This document shows, piece by piece, positions 58,282-64,000 of a stretch of 64,000 nucleotides of DNA. The notes below the pieces were generated by a model that was not told the origin of the DNA, searched no databases, and worked only from the letters and a program-made list of their open reading frames with translations. The translations under genes and the position numbers were made by a program. The stretch comes from Paramagnetospirillum marisnigri (GTDB lineage Bacteria; Pseudomonadota; Alphaproteobacteria; Rhodospirillales; Magnetospirillaceae), in assembly GCF_001650715.1 (NCBI RefSeq), contig NZ_LWQT01000044.1:248001-312000 (forward strand), in the 5' to 3' direction. Every line of letters starts with the position of its first letter. The stretch's first letter is position 1.

Positions 58282-59177
58282 TCCAGACCCTCGAACAGGG
58301 CTCGCCCCAGCAAGCCGAATTCCTTGGCCCGGGGGCTGGACTTGCGCCAGACCAATCCCAGGAAGCGCGCCCCATCCCCCGCCAGGGGCCGGGTCACTAG
58401 ATCGGTGCCCCGCAGGATGCCCGCCGTCACCGCCAGGCGCGGCAGCAAGGTGACGCCAAGACCCGACGCGACCATTTGCACCAGGGTCCCCAGGCTGGTG
58501 CCCATCACATCCTCGCCCCGGTTGGTGGAGGCCAGGGAGCAGGCGGCCAGGGCGTGCTCCCGCAGGCAATGCCCCTCTTCCAGCAACAGCAGATGAGAGG
58601 CGGCGAGATCGCCCCCGGAGATATCGGCCCGTGCCGCCAACGGGTCGTCGGGGCGGCAGGCCAGCACGAAGGGGTCGCGGGCCAGGGTCAGCATCTCCAT
58701 GTCCGGGGCGTCATAAGGCAGGGCCAGCAAGGCGGTATCCAACTCGCCCCGGGCGAGCCGTTCCAGCAGGCGGGCGGTCAAATCCTCGCGCAGCACCAGC
58801 TTCAGGTCGGGAAAGGTCCGGCGCAGGGCGGGCAGGGCGGAGGGCAGCAGGAAGGGCGCAATGGTGGGTATGACCCCCAGGCGCAGCGGCCCGGCCAGCG
58901 GTCGTCCGGCCGCCCGGACCATGTCGGTGATATCCTCGGCCCCGCGCAGAACTTCGCGGGCGCGGGCCACCACCGCCTCGCCCAGCGGCGTCACCAGGAC
59001 CCGCCGCTTGGTCCGCTCCACCAAGGTGGTGCCCAGCAGGGTTTCCAGCTCCTGCAACCCTGCCGACAGGGTGCTCTGGGTGGCGGAACAGGCCTCGGCG
59101 GCGCGGCCGAAATGGCGGTGCTCGGCCAGGGCCACCAGGTAACGCAACTGTCGCAGGGTGGGAAGATGGGTCTGCAT
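58272..59177 (-). CDS. oxyR: OxyR-type LysR regulator (peroxide sensor)
   Basis: 301 aa. The N-terminal LysR helix-turn-helix (HFGRAAEACSATQSTLSAGL) precedes the ligand-like domain. The redox cysteines are Cys204 and Cys213 in EEGHCLREHALAAC, the same nine-residue spacing as E. coli Cys199/Cys208. Oxidation by H2O2 would form the disulfide and activate antioxidant genes. No katG or ahpC gene is beside it; the bacterioferritin genes are 2.7 kb away. Confidence 0.93.
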   Translation of the reverse strand: MQTHLPTLRQLRYLVALAEHRHFGRAAEACSATQSTLSAGLQELETLLGTTLVERTKRRVLVTPLGEAVVARAREVLRGAEDITDMVRAAGRPLAGPLRLGVIPTIAPFLLPSALPALRRTFPDLKLVLREDLTARLLERLARGELDTALLALPYDAPDMEMLTLARDPFVLACRPDDPLAARADISGGDLAASHLLLLEEGHCLREHALAACSLASTNRGEDVMGTSLGTLVQMVASGLGVTLLPRLAVTAGILRGTDLVTRPLAGDGARFLGLVWRKSSPRAKEFGLLGRALFEGLDQS

Positions 59178-59257
59178 GGCACCAGTCTAGCTCGCTCGCC
59201 ATGCCCGGCCAAAACCAGATTCACATTTGCGCCACCGGAGCGACGCCTCTTTGCTCT

Positions 59258-59605
59258 TCAGGGCGGCGGCGCCCGCCAACGCTCTTTGTCCTCTGTGTCG
59301 GAGAAAGCAAGGATGGTCTTCAGCAATCCGGGAAACCGTGCCTCGACATCGTCAAGACGGACGATGTTGCGATGCTCGACTCCCCTTTTTTCCGTATGGA
59401 TCAGGCCGGCTTCACGCAGGACCCGGAAATGATTCGATAGAGTCGACTTGGCCATATTGGGACAGGGGGCTGCCTCGGTGCAGGACATGCAGCCTTGCTG
59501 GTTGACCATGCTCCTGATGATGCGCAGGCGCATGGGATCGGAAAGAGCCATGAGCACTCCTTCCAACGTGATGTCGTCACGCGACGGATGAACGAACCGA
59601 ACCAT
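59258..59605 (-). CDS. ArsR-family transcriptional regulator
   Basis: 115 aa from the ATG at 59603-59605. A start at 59671 would place the operator palindrome (59638-59666) inside the gene, so I prefer the shorter form. Winged helix: LMALSDPMRLRIIRSM, MAKSTLSNHFRVLREAGLIH, VEHRNIVRLDD. Three cysteines in QGCMSCTEAAPC could sense a metal or thiol-reactive compound. It is divergent from the SDR gene at 59713 and probably represses it and itself. Inducer unknown. Confidence 0.85.
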   Translation of the reverse strand: MVRFVHPSRDDITLEGVLMALSDPMRLRIIRSMVNQQGCMSCTEAAPCPNMAKSTLSNHFRVLREAGLIHTEKRGVEHRNIVRLDDVEARFPGLLKTILAFSDTEDKERWRAPPP

Positions 59606-59637
59606 GACGAGATGTCTATCAGGGCGCTTGACAGATT

Positions 59638-59666
59638 TCAATAGTTCCATAATATCGAACAATTGA
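59638..59666. promoter_or_regulatory. ArsR-type operator, 29-bp imperfect palindrome
   Basis: TCAATAGTTCCATAATAT continuing to ATTGA reads almost the same on both strands (24 of 28 non-central positions symmetrical). It lies between the divergent regulator and SDR genes, 47 bp upstream of the SDR ATG. Size and AT-richness are typical of ArsR/SmtB operators. Confidence 0.7.
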
Positions 59667-59712
59667 AGCATCCCGCTCCCGGGGTGGATCGCAGCCGCGA
59701 AAGAGAGACATC

Positions 59713-60465
59713 ATGAGCAACAACCTGCTGGGCAAGGTCGCCCTGGTTACCGGGGCATCGAAGGGCATCGGCGCGGCCATTGCCGTCCGTCTCGCCGCCG
59801 AAGGCGCCGCCGTCGCGGTAAATTACAGTACCGGCAAGGACGGAGCGGATCGCATTGTCGGCGAAATCACCTCCCAAGGCGGCCGAGCCGTCGCCATTCG
59901 CGGCAACCTGACCGATGCCGGTCAGGTGGAAATTCTGGTTGCCGACACGGTCAAGGCCCTGGGCCCTATCGATATCCTGGTCAACAACGCCGGGGTTTAT
60001 GAGTTTTCACCGCTGGACGGCATCACGGCGGCGCATTTCCACAGGCAGTTCGACCTCAATGTTCTCGGACTGCTTCTGGTTTCGCAGCACTCCGTCCGGA
60101 ACTTCGCCGTCGGCGGCGGGGCCATCGTCAATATCAGCTCCGGTGTTTCGACCATCGCCCCGGCCAACACCGCCGTTTATACCGCCACCAAAGCCTCGGT
60201 TGACGCGATCACCTCGGTCCTGTCAAAGGAACTGGCGCCGCGCAAGATTCGGGTCAATTCGGTCAACCCCGGAATGATCGTCACCGAAGGCGTGGTGGCG
60301 GCAGGCCTGCACGAGGGCGACATGCGGCAATGGGTCGAGAGCGTCACGCCGCTGGCGCGCGTCGGCAAGGCCGAGGAAATCGCCTCGGTCGTCGCGTTCC
60401 TGGCCTCCGACGATGCGTCCTACATCACGGGCGAAACCTTGCACGTCACGGGTGGGCTTCGCTAG
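59713..60465 (+). CDS. Short-chain dehydrogenase/reductase
   Basis: 250 aa, classical SDR. NAD(P) motif TGASKGIGAAIA at ~12-23, NNAG at ~88, catalytic Ser in IVNISSG and YxxxK in YTATKASVDA, with a typical C-terminal TGETLHVTGGLR. The closest general pattern is the FabG-like/3-oxoacyl or xenobiotic-reducing SDRs often controlled by ArsR/TetR-type repressors. It is divergent from the ArsR gene with the palindrome between, so it is likely induced by a reactive compound. Substrate unknown. Confidence 0.9.
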   Translation: MSNNLLGKVALVTGASKGIGAAIAVRLAAEGAAVAVNYSTGKDGADRIVGEITSQGGRAVAIRGNLTDAGQVEILVADTVKALGPIDILVNNAGVYEFSPLDGITAAHFHRQFDLNVLGLLLVSQHSVRNFAVGGGAIVNISSGVSTIAPANTAVYTATKASVDAITSVLSKELAPRKIRVNSVNPGMIVTEGVVAAGLHEGDMRQWVESVTPLARVGKAEEIASVVAFLASDDASYITGETLHVTGGLR

Positions 60466-60549
60466 GCAATATCCGGGTATCGAGGCCGCTCGCGACGAAT
60501 CGGGCGCGCCTCGCTTCCGTTCCAGGGAAACGACTGATCAAGGTGCTCC

Positions 60550-60744
60550 ATGTTCCACCACTGTCAAAGCAATGTTCTCCTCGACCCGGCGTCCGGCCTT
60601 TCGGCCCAGGCCTGGGCGGCCGAGCCATCCCTGGTCGAACTGTTCGGCGATCCCATGTTCCGGCAACTCCTGGCCAGTGATCGGGTGACGATGGAAAGCT
60701 TCACCGATCTGGTCTTGGCTGTCCGGAAAAGATTGGCGAGATGA
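60550..60744 (+). CDS. Small ORF, 64 aa, possible protein
   Basis: Starts ATG with AAGG upstream. The stretch EPSLVELFGDPMFRQLLASD ... TMESFTDLVLAVRKRLAR looks protein-like and helical, with no homology I recognise. It lies between the SDR and the RpoE-type promoter. It could be a real small protein or chance. The gap 60745-60863 behind it shows no further gene. Confidence 0.4.
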   Translation: MFHHCQSNVLLDPASGLSAQAWAAEPSLVELFGDPMFRQLLASDRVTMESFTDLVLAVRKRLAR

Positions 60745-60863
60745 TCGCCCATCGGCCGACGACGGGCGGGTCTCTCCGTCAAGCCGGAGGAGGCTTCCCA
60801 AGGCAGGTCAGCCAGGATGTTCTTCTCTGTACACCGGCTGATAGCTTGTTTCCGGGCATGGTG

Positions 60864-60892
60864 TGATCCACCGCGGGAAATCCTTCGTAAGA
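60864..60892 (+). promoter_or_regulatory. RpoE (ECF11)-type promoter TGATCC-N18-TAAGA
   Basis: TGATCC at 60864-60869, exactly 18 bp, then TAAGA at 60888-60892. This agrees with the TGATC-N18-TA promoter known for the RpoE-ChrR system of Rhodobacter. A start near 60900 leaves room for the Shine-Dalgarno AAGGAGA (60910-60916) and ATG at 60920. It would make rpoE-chrR autoregulated. Confidence 0.82.
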
Positions 60893-60919
60893 CAGTCGTG
60901 TTCAATACGAAGGAGACCC

Positions 60920-61084
60920 ATGATGCCCGCTCCAGCCACCAACCAGGCGCAACTGTTGGAACTGTGCTCGATGCTGCGCGCCATCGCCGTTTCCCGCAAA
61001 CAGTCCAGCGCGCTGTTGCGCCAGATGGCCGAGACCTACGAAATCAGGGCGGTTGTGGACCACATGCCGCGATATGGCGCCTGA
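60920..61084 (+). CDS. 54-aa small protein in the rpoE leader
   Basis: 54 aa with an excellent ribosome-binding site (AAGGAGA, three bases before the ATG). The sequence AQLLELCSMLRAIAVSRKQS ... LLRQMAETYEIRAVVDHMPR is Leu/Arg/Met-rich and helical, with no signal peptide. It is the first ORF behind the RpoE-type promoter and ends 94 bp before the chosen rpoE start, so it should be the first cistron of the autoregulated transcript. Role unknown. Confidence 0.6.
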   Translation: MMPAPATNQAQLLELCSMLRAIAVSRKQSSALLRQMAETYEIRAVVDHMPRYGA

Positions 61085-61178
61085 TATGGGTTCGGCGCTG
61101 GCTTTTTCCTTCGGCTCTATCGATGATGTTCATGTGATCGACATGATGCGTCGTCGCGTGGAGGAAAAAGGGGGCGCC

Positions 61179-61763
61179 GTGCCCGATCAGATCCGGAGCG
61201 TCGAACCCGAGACCGGGGCGACGCCAATGAGCGAGTTATTGGTGGCGGTGGCGCAGTCCGGCGACCGTCAGGCCTTTGCCTTGTTGTTCCAGTACTACGC
61301 ACCGCGTCTGAAGACCTATATGCGCAAGCTTGGGACTGAGGATGCGGTGGCCGAGGAACTGGCGCAGGAAGCCATGCTGGCGGTCTGGCGCAAGGCGGCA
61401 TCCTTCGATCCCGGTCGGGCCAATGCCGGCACCTGGATTTTCGCCGTCGCCCGTAACCTGCGCATCGACATGTTGCGCAAGGAAAAACGCCCCGAGATCG
61501 ATTTGGATGATCCGGAACTGGTGCCTGACCCGGCCCCGCGCGCCGACGAAGTCATGGCAACACAACAAAGCGAAAGCCGCGTCCGGGCCGCCATGTGTGG
61601 ATTGTCGGCGGAGCAGACCGAAGTGGTGACCTTGTCCTTTTACGAAGACACGCCCCATGCCGAGATCGCGGCTCGGCTGAAAATTCCCTTGGGCACGGTG
61701 AAGTCCCGGCTGCGGCTCGCCATGAAACGCATCCGGTCGGAACTGGGAGACGACCAGCCATGA
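61179..61763 (+). CDS. rpoE: ECF sigma factor RpoE (ECF11, singlet-oxygen response)
   Basis: 194 aa from a GTG at 61179 behind AGGGGG; in-frame ATGs at 61086, 61143 and 61228 are alternatives. Sigma2 contains FALLFQYYAPRLKTYMRKLG and ANAGTWIFAVARNLRIDMLR (-10 recognition). Sigma4 contains LSFYEDTPHAEIAARLKIPL followed by GTVKSRLRLAM (-35 recognition). Partner ChrR follows with an ATGA overlap. In Rhodobacter this pair answers singlet oxygen; the same type of promoter upstream supports it here. Confidence 0.93.
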   Translation: MPDQIRSVEPETGATPMSELLVAVAQSGDRQAFALLFQYYAPRLKTYMRKLGTEDAVAEELAQEAMLAVWRKAASFDPGRANAGTWIFAVARNLRIDMLRKEKRPEIDLDDPELVPDPAPRADEVMATQQSESRVRAAMCGLSAEQTEVVTLSFYEDTPHAEIAARLKIPLGTVKSRLRLAMKRIRSELGDDQP

Positions 61764-62407
61764 GCGCCACCTTTCATCCCACGGACGAGTTGCTGGTGGC
61801 CTATGGCGCCGGATCCCTGGATGAGGCGTCGGCGCTGCTGGTCGCGACCCATCTGGCACTCTGCCCGCGTTGCCGGGCCGAGGTCGCGCGGATCGAGACC
61901 CTGGGCGGCGCCATGATCGAGGACCTGCCCCCCGCCGATCTGGGCGCCGATGCGTTGGCCTCGGTCCTGGCCCGGCTGGACCTGCCGCCGTCACCCCCCA
62001 AGCCGCGGCGCCCGGCCGTGGGATCGCCCGGCCTGCCCGCTCCCTTGCGCGACTATCTGCCCGCCGAGATGGAGGCCTTGCCTTGGAAGCGTCTGGCGGC
62101 GGGCATCGAACAGGTCGTTCTGCTGCAGGCGCGCGGCATCCGCGCTCGATTGCTGCGAATCGGGGCGGGGATCGCCGTTCCCGAGCACGGTCATGGCGGC
62201 ATGGAATTGACCATGGTGCTGCAAGGTGGCTTCGCGGATCAGGGCCAGGGCTATGCCCGTGGCGACGTGGCCATGGCGGACCGGCAGTTGGTGCACAGCC
62301 CGGTGGCCGACAGGAGCGAAACCTGCCTGTGCCTGGCGGTGACCGATGCGCCGCTGAAGCTGACCGGGCTGGTGGGACTGCTGGTCAATCCCTTTCTCGA
62401 CCTGTGA
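61760..62407 (+). CDS. chrR: ChrR-type zinc anti-sigma factor with cupin domain
   Basis: 215 aa. The anti-sigma domain has the zinc ligands at exactly the Rhodobacter ChrR positions: His6, His31, Cys35, Cys38 (THLALCPRC). The C-terminal cupin keeps the second metal site shifted by two residues: His143, His145, Glu149 (PEHGHGGMELTM), His179 (QLVHSP), and Cys189/Cys191 (ETCLCLAV). Singlet oxygen or related stress would disrupt it and free RpoE. Coupled to rpoE. Confidence 0.95.
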   Translation: MSATFHPTDELLVAYGAGSLDEASALLVATHLALCPRCRAEVARIETLGGAMIEDLPPADLGADALASVLARLDLPPSPPKPRRPAVGSPGLPAPLRDYLPAEMEALPWKRLAAGIEQVVLLQARGIRARLLRIGAGIAVPEHGHGGMELTMVLQGGFADQGQGYARGDVAMADRQLVHSPVADRSETCLCLAVTDAPLKLTGLVGLLVNPFLDL

Positions 62408-62409
62408 TG

Positions 62410-62438
62410 TGATCCAAGGCGGCCCGGGCGGCGTATGA
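62410..62438 (+). promoter_or_regulatory. Second RpoE-type promoter TGATCC-N18-TATGA
   Basis: TGATCC at 62410-62415 begins 2 bp after the chrR stop, with an exact 18-bp spacer and TATGA at 62434-62438. A start near 62446 is 23 bp ahead of the ATG at 62469. It shares spacing and hexamer with the promoter at 60864 and would put the following operon under RpoE. Confidence 0.78.
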
Positions 62439-62468
62439 CAAAGGACGCCTTCTGGAGGAACGCCGCCC

Positions 62469-63077
62469 ATGCGCCTGCTCGCCGCCATCCTGGTCATCAC
62501 TGCCTTGCTCGGAGCCGCCCCGGTGGCGGCTGGGCAAAGCGCCGAATTCGTCGTTCTGCGCGGCGGCACTCCCATTGGCACGCACCGGGCCGAGGTGGAG
62601 ATTGTCGGCGACGAAACCAGGGTGCATGTGAGCATCGCGCTGGATGTCGCCTTCGGCCCCATACCCCTCTATCGTTATCGACACGACAGCCGGGAAGTCT
62701 GGCGCGACGGTCGTCTGGTCCGTCTTGAGTCGCGGACCGACGATGACGGCGATGCCATGACGCTATCGGTGCGAAGCACGCCTGAAGGCCTGCGGGTCGA
62801 GGGCTCCACGGGAGTCTTCATCGCCCCCGCCGACACCGTTCCCACCAGCTATTGGACCCCGGCCCTGGCCACCAATCGGCCCTTGCTGGATTCTCAGATC
62901 GGCCGCCTGCTCGAGGTGGTGCGGGTTCCCCTTGGCCCCGGTCGCTGGCGGCTGGAGGGCGAGTTGAACCTGGACATCGCCTATTCGCCGCAAGGCCGCT
63001 GGACGGGCCTGAGCTTCCGCCACAAGGGGTCGGACTTCGTCTATGTTCCCCGCGCCCTGGCGGATAGCCGGCCATGA
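62469..63077 (+). CDS. DUF6134-like exported protein
   Basis: 202 aa with a signal peptide (MRLLAAILVITALLGAAPVA) and GGAGGAACG upstream. The body is a beta-rich domain (GTPIGTHRAEVEIVGDETRV, PLYRYRHDSREVWRDGRLVR, TSYWTPALATNRPLLDSQIG) of the DUF6134 pattern, possibly lipid-binding in the periplasm. First gene behind the second RpoE-type promoter and coupled by ATGA to the SDR. Function not established. Confidence 0.8.
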   Translation: MRLLAAILVITALLGAAPVAAGQSAEFVVLRGGTPIGTHRAEVEIVGDETRVHVSIALDVAFGPIPLYRYRHDSREVWRDGRLVRLESRTDDDGDAMTLSVRSTPEGLRVEGSTGVFIAPADTVPTSYWTPALATNRPLLDSQIGRLLEVVRVPLGPGRWRLEGELNLDIAYSPQGRWTGLSFRHKGSDFVYVPRALADSRP

Positions 63078-63805
63078 TGACCAGGACATGGATCACCGGA
63101 GCGGGATCGGGCATCGGCGAGGCCCTGGCCTTGCGCCTCGCCGCCGAAGGCCATTCCGTCATCGCCAGCGGTCGACGGCTTGAGCCCCTGACGGAGTTGG
63201 CCGGTCGGGGACCGGGCATCACGCCCCTGGCGGTGGACGTCACCGACCGCGCCGCCGTGCAGGCGGCGGTGAGCGCAATGGGGACAATCGACACCGCTAT
63301 TCTCTGCGCCGGCATCCATACGCCAACCCCGGCGCGAAGCTTTGACGCGGACACGGTGCGCCGACTGATGGAGACCAACCTCATGGGGGCGGTTCATTGT
63401 ATCGAAGCGCTGCTTCCCGCCATGATCGCGCGCGGCAGCGGCCATCTGGTGCTGGTGGCCTCGGTGGCGGGCTATCGCGGCCTGCCCACCGCCGGGGGCT
63501 ATTCGGCCAGCAAGGCGGGGCTGATCGCCCTGGCGGAATCCCTGAAGCTGGACCTGGACGGCAGCGGCGTGCGGGTCAGTCTCATCAATCCCGGCTTCGT
63601 GGATACGCCCCTGACGCGCCAGAACCCTTTTCCCATGCCCGACCTTGTCACCGCCGGGCAGGCGGCGGAGGCTATTTTGTGCGGGTTGAAGGCTGGGCGG
63701 TTCGAAACCGCCTTTCCCTTCCGCTTCGCCCTTGCCATGAAAGTGCTGCGCCTGTTGCCCGACCGTCTGTATTTTGCCCTCATGCACAAGGTGACCGGAC
63801 TGTGA
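63074..63805 (+). CDS. Short-chain dehydrogenase in the RpoE-linked operon
   Basis: 243 aa SDR. NAD(P) motif TGAGSGIGEALA, catalytic Ser (LVASVAGYRG), YSASK motif (GGYSASKAGLIALAES), NPGFVDTPLT, and a C-terminal hydrophobic segment (RFALAMKVLRLLPDRLYFAL) that may attach to membranes. In Rhodobacter relatives, RpoE-controlled operons contain lipid-modifying enzymes and oxidoreductases, so this SDR may act on fatty-acid products. Coupled to both neighbours by 4-bp overlaps. Confidence 0.88.
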   Translation: MMTRTWITGAGSGIGEALALRLAAEGHSVIASGRRLEPLTELAGRGPGITPLAVDVTDRAAVQAAVSAMGTIDTAILCAGIHTPTPARSFDADTVRRLMETNLMGAVHCIEALLPAMIARGSGHLVLVASVAGYRGLPTAGGYSASKAGLIALAESLKLDLDGSGVRVSLINPGFVDTPLTRQNPFPMPDLVTAGQAAEAILCGLKAGRFETAFPFRFALAMKVLRLLPDRLYFALMHKVTGL

Positions 63806-64000
63806 CCCCCCTGGCGAGCTGGGCCGAGTTCTGGGAAGGGTTGTCTCCCGATAACTTGGCGGGATTGCGGGAACTCTGCGCTCCCGACATCCGCTTCGTC
63901 GATCCCTTCAACGATCTGACCGGGGTCACGCGGCTGGAGACGCTGCTGGTACATATGTTCCAGACTCTGGGCCAGCCGCGCTTCGTGGTGGACGACATGG
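63802..64000 (+). CDS. NTF2/SnoaL-like protein, 3' end outside the window
   Basis: 66 residues visible from a GTG at 63802 that overlaps the SDR stop. The sequence LRELCAPDIRFVDPFNDLTG followed by HMFQTLGQPRFVVDDM matches the first half of NTF2-like alpha+beta barrel proteins of the SnoaL type. Such a protein accompanies the SDR in RpoE-linked lipid operons of alphaproteobacteria, where an amine-oxidase-like flavoprotein and a cyclopropane-type fatty-acid synthase often follow. Those are expected but not visible here. Confidence 0.72.
   Translation, partial: MTPLASWAEFWEGLSPDNLAGLRELCAPDIRFVDPFNDLTGVTRLETLLVHMFQTLGQPRFVVDDM

Noticed and set aside
1-64000. CRISPR array, rRNA operon, insertion sequence or prophage
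   Set aside because: No regularly spaced repeats, rRNA sequence or transposase/phage structural genes were found apart from the integrase remnant near 13.7 kb.

Overview
The window is high-GC, gene-dense DNA from an alphaproteobacterium, most likely a Rhodospirillales member close to Magnetospirillum. This rests on gene content, not on a database match. The pointers are an flbD-flhA-flhF-flhG flagellar order, a tandem heteromeric bacterioferritin pair, anaerobic ubiquinone genes ubiTUV, an aerobic benzoyl-CoA (box) operon and an RpoE-ChrR singlet-oxygen module. Gene starts often overlap the previous stop as ATGA, and dispersed palindromic repeats sit between or at the ends of genes.

Layout. 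1-6.7 kb: the end of a flagellar cluster (sigma-54 activator, FlhA, FlhF, FlhG, FliK-like protein). 6.8-9.3 kb: a J-domain/SH3 protein and, convergent to it, a receiver-cNMP regulator. 9.5-12.2 kb: ubiT-ubiU-ubiV behind an FNR-type box. 12.3-13.3 kb: an unknown coiled-coil protein. 13.38 kb: tRNA-Ala(CGC), followed by a lower-GC accessory segment (13.46-15.2 kb) with an integrase remnant, a TacA/TacT-type toxin-antitoxin pair, short repeats of the tRNA 3' end and a strong terminator. 15.3-20.5 kb: argH-lptM-lysA-DUF4175. 20.5-29.9 kb (minus): one long operon boxC-boxB-boxA-thioesterase-paaG-iorA-iorB, with BoxR-like TGCA-N6-TGCA palindromes upstream. 30.1-33.7 kb (minus): FitAB-type toxin-antitoxin and polA. 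33.8-38.8 kb: zinc-finger protein, ABC ATPase, bacteriohemerythrin, lipoprotein hydrolase, a pair of related exported proteins and a membrane protein. 38.9-45.4 kb: gpmI, then the chain envC-like, ctpA, yibQ-like, rppH. 45.4-53.6 kb (minus): two M16 peptidases, a BamF-like lipoprotein, lspA, ileS, ribF, maoC. 53.8-58.3 kb: small exported proteins, bfr1-bfr2, a PAS histidine kinase and a 68-aa protein. 58.3-60.5 kb: oxyR, then an ArsR regulator divergent from an SDR. 60.5-64 kb: small ORFs, rpoE-chrR, then an RpoE-type promoter and the start of a second operon (DUF6134, SDR, NTF2-like) that runs off the end.

How the parts work together. Several cassettes carry a readable regulatory site at a sensible distance from a start codon: FNR-like before ubiT, two TGATCC-N18-TA promoters of RpoE(ECF11) type, BoxR-like boxes before boxC, an ArsR-type palindrome, a FitA-type operator and a canonical sigma-70 promoter for tRNA-Ala. 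Together they suggest a metabolically flexible bacterium that switches between aerobic and micro-oxic/anaerobic life (UbiTUV, hemerythrin, Box pathway) and defends against iron and oxygen stress (Bfr, OxyR, RpoE-ChrR). I found no CRISPR array, rRNA, prophage or magnetosome genes, and nothing that is clearly a wholly new system. The strongest leads are the box-paaG-ior operon, the complementary bacterioferritin pair, the RpoE regulon promoters with a small ORF in the leader, and the tRNA-Ala-linked segment.
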